Shown piece after piece: positions 57,032 to 64,000 of a stretch of DNA of 64,000 bases. Numbering within the stretch: position 1 is the first letter of the stretch; each line of letters starts with the position of its first letter. The DNA lies in the NCBI GenBank assembly GCA_903940125.1, contig CAJAJL010000078.1, positions 1-64,000 of the forward strand. The letters are read 5' to 3'. This stretch comes from an uncultured Chlorobiaceae bacterium (GTDB lineage Bacteria; Bacteroidota; Chlorobiia; Chlorobiales; Chlorobiaceae). The translations under genes were made by a program, and so were the position numbers. Below the pieces are notes generated by a model that did not search any database, was not told where the DNA came from, and saw only the letters and a program-made list of their open reading frames with translations.

Positions 57032-59581
57032 TCATACTTTTTTATTGATGAGTCGCCGATAAAACCAACGCTTTGTCATCTCTGCCGAAATAATGTATAG
57101 GCCGACAATCAGCACTATCCAGCAATAGAATGCGACAGGTAACCTTGTAAATCCGAATATTGGGGCCAAAGGAGAAACAGGAAGTGTCAGGACGGCCAGA
57201 ACCACCAGAAGAGTTGCTATGGTCAGGTACCTGCCTGGAAGACTTTTAAAAAAGGGCAGGCGGGTACGAATCACCAGAACAATAAGCGATGCTGAGATAA
57301 CCGACTCCACAAACCAGCCGGTTTGAAAGAGGTTTTCTTTTGAATGCAGAATAAAGAGCAATACCCCAAACGTTACAAAGTCGAACACCGAGCTCAGAGC
57401 ACCGAAAGTGATCATATAACGCTGGATAAATCGAATATTCCATCGATGAGGCTGCTCAATGTTGATGGCATCTACCCGATCACTCGCAATGGTCATTTCC
57501 GGAAAATCGGTCAGCAGATTGGTGAGCAGTATCTGCTTTGGAAGGAGCGGCAGAAAAGGAAGAAAAAGAGAAGCGCCTGCCATACTGAACATATTGCCGA
57601 AATTAGCGCTTGTCGCCATAAAGATATACTTCATGGTATTGGCAAAAGTTTTTCTTCCCTCTATAATGCCTTGTACCAGCACTTTCAAATCTTTGTTCAG
57701 CAGGACAATATCTGCTGCTTCTTTGGCAACATCAACAGCCGTATCCACTGAAATGCCTACATCAGCATCATGTAGAGCTGAAGCATCGTTAATTCCGTCA
57801 CCCATAAACCCGACGACATTACCAGCCTTTTTAAGCGCAATAATTATTCGTTCTTTCTGGTTAGGTTCCACTTCAGCAAAAATATCAGTGTGGCCAGATT
57901 TCCGGAGCAATGCAGCGTCGTTCATCCTCCGCATCCCTGAACCGGTAAGAACAACAGGTTTTTCAATGCCAATCTGTCGACCAAGACTTCCTGCGACCAG
58001 CGCATTATCACCTGTAATTATTTTCAGCTGAACCCCAAGTTTTTTCAGCTCCTTGATGGTGTCTTGAACATGTGGTTTCGGAGGATCAAAAAAGGTGATA
58101 AATCCCAGAAATATCATCTCTTTTTCATCCTGTCGGGTAAAATTCTGCTCGCTTTTCCCGGCTTTGTAGGCAACCCCGAGCGTTCGGTATCCTTGTTCGC
58201 TGAGTTTTGTATAGCGATCCATGATTTCCGGCCGTTTTTCCTCAAGCGCGACCAACTTTCCGTTTTCAGTTTCGGCGAAAGTGCACACTTCAATGACCTG
58301 TTTAAGTGCGCCTTTAGTGATCACAATATTTTCAGATGCGTTATGAATCTGCACCGTCAGGCGTTTTCTGATAAAATCATACGGAACTTCACTTTGCACC
58401 GTAAAAGAGTTCTGTGCGTCCGGGCGGCTGCCGACAATCGAAGCATCAATCGGGTTGCGAAATCCCTGTTGCATTGAAGCATTGAGCCATGCATACTCCA
58501 ATACTTTGTCGGATGCTTCTCCTGAAAGGGATAAGGCATCATGCAATGTTACTTTTCCCTCTGTAATGGTGCCGGTTTTGTCTGAACAGAGGATGTTCAT
58601 ACTGCCGAAGTTTTCGATTGAGGAAAGGCGTTTGACGATAACCTGCTGAGCGGCCATATTGCGTGCGCCGGAAGCAAGATTGACCGTAATGATGGCCGGG
58701 AGCAACTGCGGGGTCAGACCGACGGCTAAAGCGAGTGAAAAAAGAAAGGAGTCAAGAACCGGTTTGTGGAGAAAAACATTGGTGGCAAAAATAATGAGCA
58801 TAAGGAGCAGGGTAATCTCCATCAGCATATACCCGAACCGACGGACTCCCCGTTCAAAATCAGTTTCAGGTGGCTTCAGTCTCAGGCTGTCAGAAATTTT
58901 TCCAAATTCCGTTTCTCGGGCTGTTTTCATCACCAGCACTTTAGCTTTTCCACTGATGACATGTGCGCCCATGAGAACCGTGTTGATTCGCTTTGCCAGA
59001 GGTGTCTCTGCGGGTAAAACAGTAACGGTTTTCTCTACAGGGTAAGTCTCTCCTGTAAAAACTGCCTCATCAACAAACAACTCTTTGGACTCAAGCAACA
59101 GGCTGTCGCCGGGGATCAAATCACCGGCAGTCAGTAACACCACATCTCCTGTCACGACCTCTTCGACATGAATCTCTTTTTCCTTGCCATCACGCAATAC
59201 CCGGCAATTGATCTGCACCATTTTCATTAACTGATCGAGAGCATTGGCGGCACCTTTCTCCTGCCACCAGCCAAGCAATCCGCTGACCAGCACAATGATC
59301 AAAATGATTATAGCATCCGTATTGTCCTTCAAAGCAAGAGAAAGCATGGCAGCAGCTATAAGCAGTAATGTAATCGGGCTTTTGAACTGCAGCAGGAACA
59401 GCATGACAGCAGATGTTTTCGAACTGCCTTTCAAGGAGTTTGGTCCGTTTTGCTTTAATCTGTCCTGAGCAGATCTTTCCGATAATCCCTGCAAATCACT
59501 GCTGACTTCCAGTACCGCCTTATCAGGGGTAAGATTCCAGAAACTATCCGCTGCTGACTGCCGGGATTCCGGAGTTTTCAT
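57032..59581 (-). CDS. mgtA: Mg2+-importing P-type ATPase (type IIIB, MgtA/MgtB)
   Basis: ATP-driven magnesium uptake across the inner membrane. 849 residues. The phosphorylated aspartate is Asp334 in CSDKTGTITEG; VVTGDVVLLTAGDLIPGD is the actuator start, KIITGDNALVAGSLGRQIGI and GFMGDGINDASALHDADVGI follow in the P-domain. Ten transmembrane helices are expected; the C-terminal six are visible from about residue 650. It follows the secreted charged protein by 28 bases and leads to ackA after 41, so it may belong to the same transcript. Confidence 0.93.
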   Translation of the reverse strand: MKTPESRQSAADSFWNLTPDKAVLEVSSDLQGLSERSAQDRLKQNGPNSLKGSSKTSAVMLFLLQFKSPITLLLIAAAMLSLALKDNTDAIIILIIVLVSGLLGWWQEKGAANALDQLMKMVQINCRVLRDGKEKEIHVEEVVTGDVVLLTAGDLIPGDSLLLESKELFVDEAVFTGETYPVEKTVTVLPAETPLAKRINTVLMGAHVISGKAKVLVMKTARETEFGKISDSLRLKPPETDFERGVRRFGYMLMEITLLLMLIIFATNVFLHKPVLDSFLFSLALAVGLTPQLLPAIITVNLASGARNMAAQQVIVKRLSSIENFGSMNILCSDKTGTITEGKVTLHDALSLSGEASDKVLEYAWLNASMQQGFRNPIDASIVGSRPDAQNSFTVQSEVPYDFIRKRLTVQIHNASENIVITKGALKQVIEVCTFAETENGKLVALEEKRPEIMDRYTKLSEQGYRTLGVAYKAGKSEQNFTRQDEKEMIFLGFITFFDPPKPHVQDTIKELKKLGVQLKIITGDNALVAGSLGRQIGIEKPVVLTGSGMRRMNDAALLRKSGHTDIFAEVEPNQKERIIIALKKAGNVVGFMGDGINDASALHDADVGISVDTAVDVAKEAADIVLLNKDLKVLVQGIIEGRKTFANTMKYIFMATSANFGNMFSMAGASLFLPFLPLLPKQILLTNLLTDFPEMTIASDRVDAINIEQPHRWNIRFIQRYMITFGALSSVFDFVTFGVLLFILHSKENLFQTGWFVESVISASLIVLVIRTRLPFFKSLPGRYLTIATLLVVLAVLTLPVSPLAPIFGFTRLPVAFYCWIVLIVGLYIISAEMTKRWFYRRLINKKV

Positions 59582-59609
59582 TGAATTCGTTCTCGTTTGT
59601 TACCTGTTA

Positions 59610-60233
59610 TCAGCGTCCGCGACCACCATCTCGTCCACCTCCTCGTCCATCGCCGAAAGGATGACCGTCACCACCACTGCGAATGTTCCCGGGACCGCGG
59701 TTATCTCCACCACTTCGGCCATCTCCACGATTTCTGCCATCATCATCTTTTCGCTCTTGACCGTCACTCGTTCCTCGACCATCAAACAACCCTTGATTAC
59801 TATTGATGTGTGAGTCTCTCTGGCTTCTGCGATCGTGTTGATCATTATTGTACCAGTACTGGCGGTCATGCTTCCGATACTCGATATCACGGAATCTTCT
59901 TATATCCGGAATGCGATGTTCTCTAAACAAGGGAGGTAGAAGGTCCCCGGTGATGACAATCCATGGGCCATCGTAAAACGAGGAGTTGTACCAATAACCG
60001 TTATTATATAAGTAGTAGTAATTGTCGTAATACATTAAATCGTAAGGGCTTTCCGTTGCAACTGAATAGCCGAGCTCAGGTACATATATAAATGTTGGCG
60101 GAGAATCTATATAGATGGAGGGCCTGCTGCCAAGAGCAAGAAGAGGAACATTGACTTCTGATAAAGCAACGTTTGGGGAGTTTATGAGAAGTATCCCTGA
60201 GATCCCCACTGCGGTCAAAATATATTTCTTCAT
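59610..60233 (-). CDS. secreted protein, paralogue of 159-743, with Gly/Asp/Arg-rich tail
   Basis: A 207-residue protein of unknown function. Signal peptide at 1-25 (GISGILLINSPNVALSE). The body (about 45-125) matches the product of 159-743 in phrases such as PTFIYVPELGYSVAT, YYYLYNNGYWYNSSFYDGPW and the IRRFRDIEYRKHD start of the tail. The tail (130-207) differs completely in sequence, being rich in Gly, Asp and Arg (GRGGGRDGGRGR), but keeps the same extreme charge. Placed 28 bases before mgtA with no terminator, so a role in divalent-cation handling outside the membrane is a reasonable guess. Confidence 0.75.
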   Translation of the reverse strand: MKKYILTAVGISGILLINSPNVALSEVNVPLLALGSRPSIYIDSPPTFIYVPELGYSVATESPYDLMYYDNYYYLYNNGYWYNSSFYDGPWIVITGDLLPPLFREHRIPDIRRFRDIEYRKHDRQYWYNNDQHDRRSQRDSHINSNQGLFDGRGTSDGQERKDDDGRNRGDGRSGGDNRGPGNIRSGGDGHPFGDGRGGGRDGGRGR

Positions 60234-60354
60234 GGTTACATAGTTGTTAAATGTTAATAAAACCAGAAGATCACCGACACATTAATTCCAATGAAAAAAA
60301 GAGATTAAAAGTTGCCTTTTATGGGAAGTGTGGAGTGGGAATTGGCGGACGATG

Positions 60355-60834
60355 CTACTTGTCGCTTCGTTTAAGCATAAAGAGCATATAGAGGACAACA
60401 GTAAGGTTGATAGAGGTAAAGCATATTTTAAGCCATGTAAAGCCTTTGGCAAGTTCATAGATTTCTATCGGTAGATAAATCCCGCCACTTAACAGTGCAA
60501 ACCACTCTGACCATCGTTTTGCAAACCAAAGCCCGAAGCCCTCAACAAAGCGCATGGCAGCATAGAGCAGTGCAAAAAATGCAAGTGCACGCAGACGGCC
60601 ATCCGTCAGATTTCCGGCAGCTTCGATAAAGATTTTTGGAACGTGTTTTGCCGGGTTGAGATGCAGATGCCCGACCAGTTGTTCTGCAACAACCTGAATG
60701 TCTTTATGCATCAAAGTAAAAGCAGCTAACCCGGTAAGCAGCACCAGAAGGCCCTTAAAAGCCTCAAACAGTGCGATAACTTTGAGGCCGCCTTTCTCTT
60801 TCTTAATCGAAGAGGTATCCGTCATAATATTCAT
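60355..60834 (-). CDS. DUF2127 membrane protein
   Basis: A 159-residue integral membrane protein of the DUF2127 family, function unknown. Four hydrophobic segments are visible at about 20-42, 84-102, 110-127 and 132-152. FVEGFGLWFAKRWSEWFALLSGGIYLPIEIYEL is the conserved family region (from about residue 96), and the protein starts with a short charged cytoplasmic segment. An internal ATG at 60825 is an alternative start. It is 121 bases upstream of the secreted protein gene on the same strand. Confidence 0.85.
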   Translation of the reverse strand: MNIMTDTSSIKKEKGGLKVIALFEAFKGLLVLLTGLAAFTLMHKDIQVVAEQLVGHLHLNPAKHVPKIFIEAAGNLTDGRLRALAFFALLYAAMRFVEGFGLWFAKRWSEWFALLSGGIYLPIEIYELAKGFTWLKICFTSINLTVVLYMLFMLKRSDK

Positions 60835-61154
60835 GTAAAAGCTGGTTTTTTGCCTTCAATGATAGGGTCATTCCGGTTTCATTAAGCAAGGTTATGAAAA
60901 AGTTATAGTATTCCCGTAAGATCAGGAAGTTGAAAACTTTATTCAGGACTATCTTGGACGCTGGAACATTCATGACACCGTTATTTAAACGGCATCAAAT
61001 CCGGTAAGGTTTGAGAAGTTGTGGAGGTAAGAGCCACCTTCGCTCCGCTTTTCTTGATTGCCAGTTTTGGATGAGACTGATAAGCAGAGGAGCGCGATGA
61101 ATTAAGAATTGCATTTGCATATGCAAAATGATATACATATGTTATAGAAAACGG
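60835..61154. other. 320-base intergenic region
   Basis: No gene, tRNA or riboswitch fold seen. The only clear structure is the palindrome at 61114-61127 before brnT. The region separates the minus-strand block from the plus-strand toxin-antitoxin pair, and must hold both the brnTA promoter and that of the DUF2127 gene. Confidence 0.6.
61114..61127. promoter_or_regulatory. candidate BrnTA operator
   Basis: TTTGCATATGCAAA is a perfect 14-base palindrome ending 27 bases before the brnT start. BrnA/CopG-type antitoxins repress their own operon by binding palindromes near the promoter, so this is the natural candidate site. The -35/-10 boxes around it are not clear. Confidence 0.5.
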
Positions 61155-61448
61155 ATGAAATTTGATGGATTCGACTGGGACAGCGGCAATCGAGCCAAAT
61201 GTCAAAAGCATGGAGTGTCGATCGCTGAAATCGAAAGCCTGTTTTCAGGAACACCGTTAGTGGCACCGGACGTTCTTCATTCGAGCAAAGAACAGAGATT
61301 CCGTGCTGTAGGTCAGACAATCAAAAAGCGTCCTTTGTTTATTGTTTTCACGCTGAGGAAAAATGGTGGAACGCTCCTAATCAGACCGATTAGTGCGCGG
61401 TATATGCACAAAAAGGAGATAAAAGCTCATGAAAAAGAAATTCCCTGA
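61155..61448 (+). CDS. brnT: BrnT family ribonuclease toxin
   Basis: Toxin of a type II system, a RelE-like ribonuclease that arrests translation. About 97 residues from ATG 61155. Family phrases are FDWDSGNRAKCQKHGVSIAEI at the start and RPISARYMHKKEIKAHEK at the end. A longer in-frame start at 61128 is less likely because it would overlap the palindrome and lacks a ribosome binding site. The antitoxin gene overlaps its last 20 bases. Confidence 0.88.
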   Translation: MKFDGFDWDSGNRAKCQKHGVSIAEIESLFSGTPLVAPDVLHSSKEQRFRAVGQTIKKRPLFIVFTLRKNGGTLLIRPISARYMHKKEIKAHEKEIP

Positions 61449-61728
61449 TTTTAAGACTGACGCCGAAGCCGAAACCTTTGTGGAGACTGCCGACCTGAGC
61501 GAGTATGATTTTTCAGGCATGGTTCCAATGCGCTTTGAATTGAAACGAAAGGATACGTCAATCAGTCTCCGCTTGCCTGAAGAGTTGTTAGACGCTGTGC
61601 GCATTCATGCAAAGCGCGTTGGTATTCCGTATCAACGCTTCATCCGGTTGGCAATTGAACGAGCAGTGAAGCCAAGTAAACACCCGCAACAAATGGACGG
61701 CAGCACCCAAAAGGATCAACAGCTTTAG
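61429..61728 (+). CDS. brnA: BrnA-type antitoxin (CopG/RHH family)
   Basis: Antitoxin that neutralises BrnT and represses the operon. 99 residues: the N-terminal toxin-binding part (FPDFKTDAEAETFVE) and a C-terminal ribbon-helix-helix (TSISLRLPEELLDAVRIHA, about 44-62, then GIPYQRFIRLAIE). AAGGAG lies upstream of the ATG inside brnT, so the two are translationally coupled. The IS110 remnant begins only 30 bases after its stop and may have replaced the original downstream DNA or C-terminus. Confidence 0.9.
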   Translation: MKKKFPDFKTDAEAETFVETADLSEYDFSGMVPMRFELKRKDTSISLRLPEELLDAVRIHAKRVGIPYQRFIRLAIERAVKPSKHPQQMDGSTQKDQQL

Positions 61729-61758
61729 ACCGAAGTTCCTTCCTGAAAAACTCATTCC

Positions 61759-63114
61759 TCAAGCCATCACGGCAACGGGCTTTTCTTGCAAGGTGAATCC
61801 AAAAGCATCTGCTCTCCTACGCAGGCCCTCAAGAGCACGAGCTTTATATTTCTCATCGTAATAATCTCCGCCCGGATCAGCATACTCTATACCGTACCTG
61901 AGAGTGTTGTAAAAGATCGTGGCTATTTTTCGTGCCGTTGCAGTAACGGCAACAGCCTTCCCTGCGCGAGCAGCTAGTCTTCTATAAAAGGCTCCCAATG
62001 CACTATCGGTTTTGCCAAGAACGACGGCGGCTAATCTCAGCATCGCAGCAAGTCGGTTGTTTGATTTCCTTGTTCTCGAAGAGGAGTACCCTGCCACCGA
62101 ATATTTTGTTAGCCGGAGCCAGGCACAACCATGACGTGAAGTGCTTTGAAGTCGGCCAGCGTGACATATCGGTTCCGCATTCGGCGATCAGTTTCAGGGC
62201 AAGCGTTGATCCGATGCCATGGATCTCGGTAAGATCAACCCTGAGGAAGTTGTATAACTCGGTGCGAATATCAAAGTTTATGGGATTGCCCCCTTACTTT
62301 GCTTTTTTTTTGGTAACGGCTTTTCCGGTGGTTCGGTCTGCTGTTGCAATTGCTTCATTTTCAGCGCGATCGCTTCGTCACACTCAATTAACTGGCTGGC
62401 ATAGAAATCAATCAACGCCAATGACTGTTTCAACGTAAAGAGGTGCTCGGGTCTATAGTTGCCGGTCAATGCTGCTATCATCACGTCCAGAGGATTCTTG
62501 CATCGGCAGTCGCGGAACTTGACCAGCTCTTCAGGGTCATGCTGGCCAGCAACGATGGCCCTGATGATCTCCATACCGGTTTTTCCGGTAATATCAGTGA
62601 CCACATGATGCAGTTGCACGTTCATCTCCATCATAGCCTGTTGCATGTGCTGGATATGCTCTACCTTACAATCAAGTAACCGCTCCCGTTGGCGGATGTA
62701 AGCCCGCAGCTCGACAATTTCGTTTGTTGGTCGGAAGCTTGCACGCAAGAGACCGAACTGATGCAGCTTCTGCAACCATTGCGCGTCATTGATGTCGGTT
62801 TTCCGTCCGGGGACATTTTTTGCTTCACGGGCATTGACCAAAAATACTTCGAGTCCGTAGCTCTCGAGAATTTCATACGCCGGAATCCAGTATACGCCGG
62901 TCAACTCCATGGCGATGGTCTCAATACTGCAGGCTTTGAGCCACTTGGCCATGGCATGCAATTCACCGGTGAAGCTTTTGAAAGTTCGAACTGGTTCGCT
63001 ATCCCGATCGGGCGGAACCGAGACGACATGAAACTGCGAACCGATATCAATGCCAGCAGCATTGGGATGAACCACCGGCATCAATGATGAGGCTTTTGAT
63101 GCTCTTTTTCTCAT
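61759..63114 (-). pseudogene. IS110-family transposase, broken by two frameshifts
   Basis: Remnant of a DEDD-type IS110/IS116/IS902 recombinase. The first 278 codons (62278-63114) hold the RuvC-like domain: Asp (AAGIDIGSQ), Glu (AMELTGVYW) and Asp/Asp (KTDINDAQWL). The frame then breaks at the G5 run after QSKG and stops. The next part (about 62278-62090) resumes in another frame as GNPINFDIRTELYNF, then TEIHGIGSTLALKL, the usual helix-hairpin-helix. A second shift near 62085 returns the frame for the last 110 codons (SSRTRKSNNRLAAML to the stop at 61759). An intact protein would be about 450 residues. IS ends were not identified; this family lacks terminal inverted repeats. Confidence 0.9.
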
Positions 63115-63407
63115 TGCTCTTCATCGAAAAATGATAGCTGAAGGGCAGGTTTGCGGTACCATCAATTTCCTGTTCGGGATCATCACAAGAATGTCACCAC
63201 TGCTGAGTCCGCAAGAAACCTTGGGCCATGTTGGCTAACGGGGTCAGCGCCACCAAAAAACTTACCGGCCGCTCCCTCCAGCAATGAATGCTGTAACCCA
63301 GAGTTTTTATAATACAGAGAAGAATCCTCATTCTTGGGGTGTTGGTAAGAATCATTATTATGAGACAGTATCTTTTGAATATGATATTTGAAATCAGGGA
63401 GGCTTCT
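63115..63407. other. non-coding region upstream of the IS110 remnant
   Basis: 293 bases without a supported gene. In IS110-group elements the non-coding part before the transposase encodes the bridge RNA, and this segment lies exactly there. A CAGCA/TGCTG mini-hairpin is at 63279-63293. The right end of the element was not located. Confidence 0.4.
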
Positions 63408-64000
63408 ATGAGACTTGCAAAACTTGTTGAAAAGTATATCGCTGAACAGGAATGGAACAAAGAACAAATACAAGTGGATGTGAATGCAGGTACAGCTAAG
63501 TTCGGAACAAACATCACCATCAGTAACCAGTCATTTCACCTTATGGTAGAAAGCAATGAGGAGAGAGAGTTACTCTTATTTAACCTCAGCACACCATTCA
63601 GTGTCATCGAGAGCAAGTTGCCGGATGCTTTTCTGCTCTTAAACTATCTTAACGACCAAAAAATTTATCGTGGTAGGTTGATAGTAAATGAAAACGGAAA
63701 TATCAGCTTCAAGGATAGCATTGACATGCAAAATATTGAAGGCAACATAGTTTTGATAGATACCATACTGCAAAGCGGCATAAGAGTGTTTGACGACAAT
63801 ATGGATGCCATTGCCTCTGTAGCTCTTACCAGGAAAACATATAAAGCTATCCGGAAAAAGTACGATAAAGAGGTTGCTATTGAGAACCACCCTTATTCAG
63901 CCAAATCAATACAGACACTTACAGGAGATATAGCCGGAGAAGATATCATGGCTCTCTGTTTTATAGTCATGATGGAGGCATCGAAATCAGCAAAGGATGA
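63408..64000 (+). CDS. unknown protein, YbjN-like fold possible, cut by window end
   Basis: Open from the ATG at 63408 to the window edge (at least 197 codons, no stop). AGGGAGG (63396-63402) is a strong ribosome binding site six bases ahead, which decides against the in-frame ATG at 63381. No signal peptide or membrane helix. The alternation of strands and helices with FNLSTPFSVIESKLPDAFLLLNYLN and RLIVNENGNISFKD resembles YbjN/type III chaperone-like domains, which are small protein-binding folds; this is a weak resemblance. Function unknown. Confidence 0.7.
   Translation, partial: MRLAKLVEKYIAEQEWNKEQIQVDVNAGTAKFGTNITISNQSFHLMVESNEERELLLFNLSTPFSVIESKLPDAFLLLNYLNDQKIYRGRLIVNENGNISFKDSIDMQNIEGNIVLIDTILQSGIRVFDDNMDAIASVALTRKTYKAIRKKYDKEVAIENHPYSAKSIQTLTGDIAGEDIMALCFIVMMEASKSAKD

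Noticed and set aside
60234-60354. Mg2+ riboswitch (M-box) upstream of the mgtA unit
   Set aside because: The gap is only about 120 bases, shorter than the M-box, and none of its conserved helices can be drawn.

Overview
The window is a gene-dense chromosomal segment of a green sulfur bacterium (Chlorobiaceae, Chlorobium/Pelodictyon type). The strongest evidence is pscC, the membrane-bound cytochrome c of the P840 reaction centre (3875-4516). A (bacterio)chlorophyll synthase of the BchG family (29118-30110) and the carbon-fixing pair PEP carboxylase (864-3629) and pyruvate:ferredoxin oxidoreductase (14846-18406) agree with it; the last two fit a reductive TCA cycle. No rRNA, tRNA or CRISPR array was seen.

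Layout. 1-3.6 kb: a secreted protein with a 24-bp tandem repeat, and ppc. 3.9-8.1 kb: pscC, queF, then a tightly packed methyltransferase / unknown / Xer recombinase run and hpf. 8.2-14.7 kb: hprK, a peptide-type ABC binding lipoprotein with one permease, ruvB and a TPR lipoprotein, all on the + strand. 14.8-25.4 kb: nifJ, rlmB, gcvH-gcvPA, dapA, two small enzymes, recN and a 58-codon tatA. 25.5-40.6 kb: psd, tilS, a membrane-anchored unknown, rnhA, rpmB, bchG, trpD, a Xaa-Pro peptidase, cutA, holB, ilvE, a pfkA with pyrophosphate-type signature residues, an FtsX-type permease, ispF, a DUF4407 protein and pyrD. 40.7-50.4 kb: alpha-glucan phosphorylase, a metallophosphoesterase, two ferritin-like proteins, the C-terminal half of a split carB, ribBA, glyA and a STAS protein with an acidic tail.

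50.4-60.2 kb is the most distinctive block. Five minus-strand genes lie close together: a secreted charged protein, an MgtA-type P-ATPase, acetate kinase, phosphoketolase, and a fusion of a HAD domain to a GH65 disaccharide phosphorylase. Together the enzymes could turn a stored or scavenged disaccharide into sugar phosphate, acetyl phosphate and ATP, which would be a dark fermentative route in an organism that otherwise lives by light. The HAD part of the fusion seems to have lost its whole cap domain. The secreted protein is a paralogue of the one at 159-743.

60.3-64 kb is accessory DNA: a DUF2127 membrane protein, a BrnT/BrnA toxin-antitoxin pair with a palindrome in front of it, an IS110-type transposase broken by two frameshifts, and the start of an unknown gene cut by the window edge. 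Other points of note are a hairpin that would sequester the ribosome binding site of ribBA, C8/G8 tracts inside ruvB and trpD, and several clear intrinsic terminators between convergent genes.
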